IMG/VR virus record: IMGVR_UViG_3300033571_008202
Span: 1 to 23,631 of that record
Length of the DNA: 23,631 nt
DNA from: a virus
Reading direction: 5' to 3' (one strand)
Made by a program: the position numbers and the translations under genes. The notes below the pieces were generated by a model. The model was not told where the DNA came from, searched no databases, and saw only the letters and a program-made list of their open reading frames with translations. Of the stretch, positions 5,391 to 14,300 are shown piece by piece (within the stretch, counting starts at the first letter, position 1; every line of letters starts with the position of its first letter).

Positions 5391-8300
5391 AGTTTACCGA
5401 GTTCCTTTTTGAGGATTTCTTCCATAGCGTCAATCTCGTGGTGAGTCTCAGCCATAAAGGCAGAGGCAGGATTGAAGAGCCTAAACACACTACGCTGTGT
5501 TGCTGGATTCTTTAAACGCATAAGGGTGTACCCAAGTTTGTTCTTGATAATGCTCCACTCAGGGAAGTCACCAGAGTCAGACTTGTCCATTTCAATGACA
5601 TCCCAGTTGCTGGAATCAGAAACAGTCTGCTCTACCTTATCGGGCTTAGGGGTAGCCGCAGTTTCGGTAGCCTGTGCCTGACTTGTAGACTGGTCAGAGC
5701 CAAGGTTAACAGGCTCAGGGGCTGTCTGGATGCTGTCCTTCTTTCTGATGTACATCGTGTGTCCATCAGGGCTGGTGGTCTTTTCAAAGTACTGAGAGTA
5801 AACACCCTCTTCTCTTGGCGTGATAAAGATACGCTTGTTACCCCACTTGCCGTCCTTGAAGTCTCTAATGTATACAGTTTCACCATACTGACCGATGCCA
5901 GCCAGTTTCTCAGCCATCTGTTCTCTGAAGAAAGGCGTACCCTTGTTCTTCATATACAGGTCTAGAATTTCTTCAGAGAAAGCAGGGACTTCATCCCATA
6001 CAGTAAACAGTTTGTCTACATTCTGGACAGGCATTGTCTTTTCTCCGACAGCCAAGGGTTCAAACTTCTTAACACCACCTTTGATAAGTCTAGAAGACAG
6101 GGTTACTCGCTTGATATCGTCTTCAAAGAATCTGATAGCAACCTGAGCCTGTGTAAGGTTCTCGACAGTTGCAAACGAGGTGATGCCAATGTCACCGACA
6201 AGGACTCCTTCGGCTGTCTTAAAGGTCTGACCCTTGAAATACACCTTGAAACTTTCCTTGCCCTTAGGGTTTACCATACGCTTGATGAAGTAACGACCAT
6301 CAATAGTATCTCTCCACTGGGGCTTGTCAGGATTGTCCCAGTCAACGCTCAATGTTCTGTCCTTGTTACGCTTTGCACCATCGATGCGAAGGTTGTCGTT
6401 AAGGGAAAGCAGGTGGTCTAGGGCAAACGGCCTTTTGTTTACAAAGGTAACAGCATCACCCTTATATCTCTGGATGGTGGCCTCAACCGACATAGCGGTC
6501 TTAAGAATTTCATCTACACGAGCAAACTCGTCCTTTGCGATGGAGTCTTCTTTTCCATACGCCCAAGTCTGCATAGAGTCAGGGGCAAGGATAGCCTTGT
6601 CACGCTTTCTGTAACGCTCTTTGGCTTCCTTGGCGGCTTGCATCTGACCAGCACGATTTTCAAGAAGCAGTCTGTTGATTCTGGAAGTCTGCAAAGCCAT
6701 ACGCTCCTGAGGAGGCATCTGTTCGTAAGCCTTCTTGACATTCCACATACCATCCAAGGCAAACAAGGCAGTGTTATATCCTTCGTCAGCCATATGCTCC
6801 TTCCAGATGGAGTCAAAGCCGTCCATTCTGATAAGAGTATCGACAGGGACGAAGCCAATTTTGCTTCTCGTAAGGAAAGGCTGTTTCTTCTTTCCAATCA
6901 TACGCTTGACCTGTTGGGGAAGTTCAATGCCAGTAACCTGTCCGTTAAGGATTCTTCTCACAGTGCCAGCGGCAAGTCCGTTGGCGGCTTCGGCTCTTCT
7001 GATTAGAAGGTTCTCTTCAATCGTGAACTTAAGGTTGACGGAGTCTCTTACATTAAGTTTTTCGCCAAGTTCTCCAACAGAAACATTGCCATCCTTAATC
7101 AGGTACATAGCCTTCTCGACAACCTCAAGAGTGTCCAAAGCCTGTTCAACATACTTCGGGTTCTCTGCCCTAAGTTTCTTGAACTGCTCATAGTTGATAC
7201 CCTTAAGGTTCATAAACGCCTTTTCTCTGAGGGACTTGTCGGTCGAGATAAGGTCAAGGGCATCAACCACAAAAGACCTGATAAATCTGCTCTTCTCATC
7301 AGGGCTAGAGAAGGTCTCGACAATGCCTTGGTTCATAGCCTCCTGCATCTGCATCTGCTCGGCAGGAATATTAGAAATCTTTTCCTTAAACAGTCCGTTC
7401 TGAATGTCTCTCTTGAACAGAACGCCAAACAGGTTGGCATCCATAGCGGACATCGGCTCGCTAGGATTTCTTTCGTGGAATCTACGCTTGTTGACTGCGT
7501 AATGGATGTAGTCAGCAAGGAAGATTCTTCTTCTGTTAGCCCTTTCGTTTTTGTTTACCTGTCTGACAAGAGGACTTTCAGTAGGAGAAAGGTCTGCTCT
7601 TTCGGCAGAAACTCCAAGCGGTCTTTCTTTTCCAGCGGTTGTAAGAGTAAGGTCAACCTGCCAGTTGCTACCAAAGAAGTCCCAAGACAGAGCACCAAAC
7701 GAATAGAACAGGTACTGGGTACGAGGGTCTCTAGGGTGTACTTCAATTCTGGAGTTTTCAAACACCAGTTCAGGGTTCTGGAATCGCATATTTTTTGCGA
7801 TGTCATCGTACATCTTGAACAGTTCTTTCTCAGAAGCCGCCAACTGTTTTTGTAAAATTTTTTCTTCGGCTCTTCTGGAGGCAGTATTCTTTCTGGCGAT
7901 TCTTTGTCTGACATCTTCGCCTTTCATCTTCTGTACCATCTTCCTGAACTCAGGGTTGGCGTACTTTCCAGAAGCCTTCTTGAGGATGGCGTTATACCTA
8001 GCCTCAAGTGAGACTTTCTGCTTACGGAGACTGTCAATCTCATCGTAAAGTTTGCCCACATCATCAGGCATACCCTGCCTATAGGTATGGATAGGGTCTG
8101 TCTCGGCTGTAACTCGTGCTCTAGCCCTAGCGGCATAGGGGTTTTCCATCTCCTTAGGAGTAAGGGCAATCTCAACTCCGTGCCTGATTCTAAGTCTGTC
8201 AGATACGACACCAATCTTTCTGATGGTTTCGTTTAACGCATTGACAGTGTCTCTAAGTTGGATGCCGTCCCTTCCTACAGTGCTGGCAAGAACTGCGTCT

Positions 8301-11300
8301 TTGATTTCAGAGATAATCTGAGGAGGCGTAGCCTCTTCTTTAGCCCATCTGGAATGGAACTCGGCAACCTGAGTCTTGTTTTCAGGATTGTTAAGCCACG
8401 CCAGTTCGGTAGCGTCAAACTTGTCGTTGCTCAGTCCTCTGATAAGAGCACCAGATGTAGATGTTTCGGAGTCTGCGGACTCTCTACCCCATCTAAGAAT
8501 GTCATCAAGACCAAGGTCACCCTTTGTCTTGCCTCTGTGCCACTGGTCTGAGGCTTCTTTTATGCCATCGTTAAACTCAGAGATAAGTTCTTCAGGGAAC
8601 TTGAAATCGTCAGGCAGAGGAGAGTCAAGAACGCCAGCCTTGTCGGGAAGGTATCTTCCTTCCTGCTTCTGAAGAGGCTCTGTCTTGGTCTTGTCTTCTC
8701 CAAAGCCTGTAACACCATCAGGAGTTCCAGCCTTAAGTTCTTTCCACTTAAGGTCTGTGTATCCAGACATACCTTCGTCCGTGCTCTTTTTCAGGTAGTA
8801 ACCAGTGTCAACATTTCTGTAACCTCTGGCTTGCATATACCTGTCAACGAGGAATTCGATTTTGTCTAAAATTTTTTCAGACGCTTCATCTCTTCCGTAG
8901 AGGTTGTCTTGCAGTTGCTGATACTGTCTTTCCCTGAACTCCCATTCAGCAAGACGCTTTCTGAATTCAACTCTAAGGTTAGAAGCCCACTCTGCCGTAG
9001 GAGCACGCTTGGCCTGTTCGGGAAGCATATTCTGTGCAAGTTCTGCTTGGTCGGCAAAATCAACTCTTGCTTCAAGAGCCTCCACCATTTCAGGTGTAAA
9101 GCCTTCAGACTTTTCCAGCAGTCCATACTTACGCATCTGCTCGGCTACAGCAAGGTACTGCAACTCCGCTTGCTTGGAAGCCCTGCTAAAATTGTCGAGC
9201 CTATCACGAAGAAGGCTTCGCATCTTGACGCTGTCAACGGACTGCTTCTTTCCAGTTCCTCTTTCCTTGTTTGCCCTGTTATAGGCAAGCATCTCATTGG
9301 TGATAAACTTCTTGTTTACCGACTCAAGTTGATGAAGTTCTTGTAGCAGTTCTCTAATCTGCGGGATAGCACCACGCTTGTCCTTCTCTGAAAGGACAGT
9401 TTGAATCTTCTTAGCGTGTTCGTCCTTGAGTGCTTGCAGTTTCTTGTCAAAAGAGGCGTAGGACTTTTGTAAAAATTTTTCAAAAGCCTTGCCTCTCATT
9501 CCGCTAATCTTGAGTTCTCCAAGTGCCTCTTCTCTGTGCTGAAGAGAATGGAAGTTAGAGTCGATAACTTCTACATCATAGTTGTCATCAACCCTAAACG
9601 AGAATCCGTAGTCGTAGTAGGCATCCTTCTGAAGGTCTACGATTTTCTGTCTGATGTTCACCTTTTCATCGGTGGTCATAGGTCTGGTGGTTTCTGGAGT
9701 CTTGCCCTTAGCAGGGACAACAACCACACCGCTCTTAATCTGACCCTTGAGGTACTGAATTTCCTGTTCTACTGTTCTGCCAGAGCGTAGTGTCTTCTGG
9801 TCAATGACAGGATAGGCCAAGAACACATCTCCGTTTCTGAACAGTTCCCATCTTGTGGCAATTTCAGTATCGGTAATGGCTTCAAGACCTTCGTCAGCAA
9901 GAATAGCAATCTCGGTATCCCTAACTGTCTGCGTGACCTCAAACAAATCTTTGACACTTCTTCCGCTGGCCTTGACAGCCTTGAGAAGCACGAACTCCTT
10001 GACAGCACCTTCAACAGTCTGGAACTTGCCGTTAGCAATAGACATCTCGGGAGACAGTTTGTTAACCAACGATGTCGCTCTTCTAAGGAACTCTGTCTTG
10101 ATGGACTTAATCTGTTCTGGTGTCTGACCAATTGTTTTCTGGTCGTACACAACTCTGTCAATCGTGTTGCCTTCTCCGTCAACAAGTTCAAACACAGCAT
10201 TGTTTTTTGCTTCGTTGATGGCTTCGGCCTTGTTACGAGAGTGTCCATCTTCAACCAAGGCATCGGAAAGTTTTCTTCTAATAAGGTAGAAGTTAGTTCC
10301 TTCAAACCTAAGAGCGTGTTGTGCCGTAAATTTTCTTCCACCCAGTTGGATGATTCCCTTGGTTCTGCTGGTATCAACCTCAGACCAATAGACACCACGG
10401 AAACCTTTACGCTCTAGGTCATCAAGAGCCTTAACAAAATTCTCCTTAATAGTCTTTCTGACATCAATGTAACGCTTGTTCTGGCTTCCGTCATAGACGG
10501 CATAGAGTTCCACAGACCTAGCGATGGCTTCTGGGCTTCCAATAGCATAGAATCCCTGCGAAGCCTCATCGTAAATCTTGGCTCTGACCTGCTCAAGGAT
10601 ATCGACATCCAGTCCCTTGATGCTGTAAGCCGCCATAATGTCCATAATTCTGTCGATGTTGTCCTGACTGATGATGGCTTCTGCCTTCCTTTCGTGTTCT
10701 ATAAGGACAGCCATTGCTTCTGCGGCCTCGGTAGGGATGTCTCTTCCAGCCTCGATGAATGTGTCAAACGCTTCCTTGATTTTCTTAAGACTAGCGTTCG
10801 GGCCAAGTTTCATCTGCTGGGCAACAAATTGTCTAGTTCTGTAAATGAACTGTTCCTTGAGTTTGTTCTTGGCAAAAGAAGACAGGGTGAATTTTTCTCC
10901 AAGTTTCGGGCCACCCATTGTCTCGTCCATAAGGAAGAACAGTTCACGCTGTCTCTGGGCAAGGTTATCCATCAGTCCAGTAATGCCGTTGTTGTCGGCA
11001 AGAACCTTCTTGATGATACCCAACTGAGAAGTCGTTCTAGTCTCAGAGTTCTTGAGGAACTCTTTTCTTTTTTCCTTGGGGATGTTGTAAAGCGTCTGGG
11101 CTGTAGAACTAAGTTTGCTAAACTTTTCGTCTTCTTGAGCACGAAGTTTATCCATTCTAGCCTGATTCTTTTTAATGACTTCGTTATAACCCTTGAATTC
11201 CTGTCTAAGGATTGCTTCTGCTTCTTCTCCTGTGATAAGTTCTTTTGACAGTTGTCTTCTTCTGGCATCAACCTGAACAGAAACTTCACCTTCCGCTCTA

Positions 11301-14300
11301 ATCTGAGCGGCACTTCTTCTGTTCTTGTTTGTCTTTCTAAAGTCAGCAAGCCAAGCCTCATACTGATTTACTTCTTTGAGAGCGGCAACATTGGCTTCTC
11401 TCTGCTTCTTCTCTTGATTGGCAATTTCACTGACAACTTTAGGCCAGTTCTTGAGTGTTTCAAACTCTGCCTGTGACATCTCCATCCAGTGACCAAGAGA
11501 AGGAATGCCAGTTTCCATCAGAGCCTCAGGAGTAATACCCATCTTAAGGGCTGTCTCGATAAACGCACTGTTAGACCTGACTTCTCTTCTTGGGATTACA
11601 ACGGAAGAACTTTCAGCACCAAAAGGCTTGATAAGTTTTCTCTGAACCTTGGGTAGCATCTCAACATAGGAAACAAAACCCTTAAGCGAATACTCGGCAA
11701 TCTGTCTTAGGACATCCTTGTCAGCCCTAGGGAATTTACGCTTAAGTTCATTAATTACATACGGAACAAGGGTCTGCTCATAAGCCTTTCTGGAGTTTTC
11801 GTCCAGAAGACCACCGCTCTTGATGGCCTTTTCGGCATCAGCAACCAGCATATTGTTAAGTTTGACAATGTCATCTAGGGTTTTGCTTGTGATTCTAGAT
11901 GTGTTAGGGACAGGTTCTCCGTATTCATCAATCCTGTACTTAAGAAGACCAGCCAGAGAGCCATCGCCACCAGTTTTTGCAATCTGCTTTCTAAGACTTT
12001 CTTCGACAGACTTGGCAGGAGAGAACTGATACTGTTCAAGTCCGTGTCTGTTTCTATTTTCAACGAACTTGTCTGGAGCAAAGATGGCAACAGCAGAGAA
12101 GTTGCTACCGCTGTTTGGGTTCACAGCCCTATACTCTACGGAGTCGATGCCGTATTTTTCAAAAACTTTTCTAGACTGAGGGGTAAACAGCCAAGACTCA
12201 ATCGTATCGATGTGAGCATTAAGAATGTTATCTTCAGACTTAAAGATGCTGTACAAATTGTTGCCGTCAATGTCATCAAGTCTAAGGATTTCTTTTACGA
12301 CTTCCGTAGCGTTAGCACCTGTCAGTTCGTTGATACGCTTTCCAATTTCAACGACCATAGACTTATAAGAACCTGCGTTTCCGATATCAGAAATGTCTAG
12401 GTGCTTTTGGGTGTTGATGTATCCAGTACGAAGTTTTCCTGTTGTAGTATAGCCAGCCTCGTGAGCATCAGCGGTAAAGTGCAACCACCCGCTAGGAGAA
12501 CTGTACATATGACCACGAACAGCACCCTTCTTCTGCATAGCATCGACAAGGTCTTCTGCTACGATGTCGTAAATCTTGTTGGCGTTTTCGTTAACAACAA
12601 TTTCAGACAAGGGTGTGCGGAGCGAGTAGACAGAAATCACTTCTCCTTCTTTGTTTCTATACCTTGTGTCCGCTAGGGCAGACCTAGCATAACTGGGCAT
12701 CGGGTGTCCTTCGTGGTCTCTATGCGTGATGGCAGGAGAGAAGTTAGCCTGACCACGCTTATAGGCTTCATCGTGGTTATATCTGAAACCTTCTCCGTCC
12801 TCGACAACCATTCTTCCAATAAGGTCTACTTTAAAATTAGTTACAACAGTAGGCAGTGTACGCTTTTCGCCCTTCTGTCTAAATTGCATTGTCCTCGGCT
12901 CATTATACCAACCTCTGTTGGCATTCTCCATCGCTCTTGTAGGATGGAATCCGATGACAGCGTTTACAATATCACGCTTAAGGGCGGCATCACGCTCGCC
13001 TCCCTTGCCTCCAGAAAACAATTTGATGCCAGCCTGTGCCTTGTTTCCAAGGCTGTAGTTGGCAAGCAAAGCCTTCACGGCTTCTCTTAGTTCGGCTCTA
13101 GTACCAAACAGTCTTCGGACTGTCTTGTAGTTAAGGTCTTCGTCATCGACCTTGTTAAAAGCGTAGTCTTCACGAGTAAGGATAGCATCCCAGTCCATAA
13201 CCATAGCCATAAGGTTGGCTTCACCGACCTCGTAGGTTACTTCACCACTCTTCTTGTTTACATTCTTCTTGGTTCTTTCAAAGTACAAGTTTAGTTCAAG
13301 AGGAACAAACCTTCTAGCGGACATAAAGTGTCCACGCTTTCTGCTTCCGTTTTCATTTTCCTTGGACTCAGTAATGACAACAGCCTTAACGATATTGCTG
13401 ATGTTCTTAAGTTGGTCAACTTTGGCTCGCTCAATGATTTGATTGAGTTCAACAAGTCTGCGAACAACATTCTCAGGCAGATACTCCTTAAAAATCTTGA
13501 CCTCTTCAGAACTAAGGACACCACTAATCTTGATTCTAGGGTTGCCCTGCCAGACGCTTTCCCAGAACTCGCCACGAGAGATAGCACCCTTGTCCGTAGT
13601 CCATCCTCCTTCTCCTTCTTCTGTAATAGGGAAAGTCTTTTCAGTAGCCTCTTGACCTTTCTTTCTTCCACCAATTTCGCGGATTTCTTCTCTGGTAACA
13701 CCAGCACCCTTCTTTGACTTAGGAAGCGTTCTCCAGAAATCCTGTCTCTGCGGCTTAGGCAACAGTTGACCAACAGTCTTTTTAGGCTTACCTTTCTTTT
13801 CAGGAGGAGCAAACGCTGGCTGGAACGAAGCAAGGGTAACACCCTTGTCGCTGATAAGTTCAAACTTGCCGCTTCTGTTGGGAGGAGCGAGCGTCTGCAA
13901 CTTTTCGACAGCCGCCTGTAGACCCTGAGTGATAGACATAGCAGTACCATCAGGGTTCACTCTTGCTTCAGCCTTGCCCAAGTCTTCAGGAACAATCAGG
14001 TGCTCAAGTTGCTGATTAAACAGAGTAAAGGTATCCTTGTACTTGTTCTTATTGACTTCCCATCCGTCATACATCTTGGCACGGATTTCTTTAACATAGT
14101 GCTTCATCAGACCTTCAAGCATCGGAACTCTGATTCTCTGCTTTGTGTTCTGGTCAATCAGGAAAGCGTCAGGCGTAGCGTCTGTCTTGAACTGGACTCC
14201 AGCCTCGGACAGGTCAACACGCATAATATCTCTGTACAGGTCTTTGCCCCATTCAATGGCGTTACGAATAAGACCAAGGTCACCACCCTTAAGCAGGTAG

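Noticed and set aside
13291-13950. 219-codon minus-strand frame, and 9769-10398 (209 codons), in a second frame of the giant gene.
   Set aside because: Both lie wholly inside the giant frame and are Leu/Arg/Ser-rich, as expected from an out-of-frame reading.
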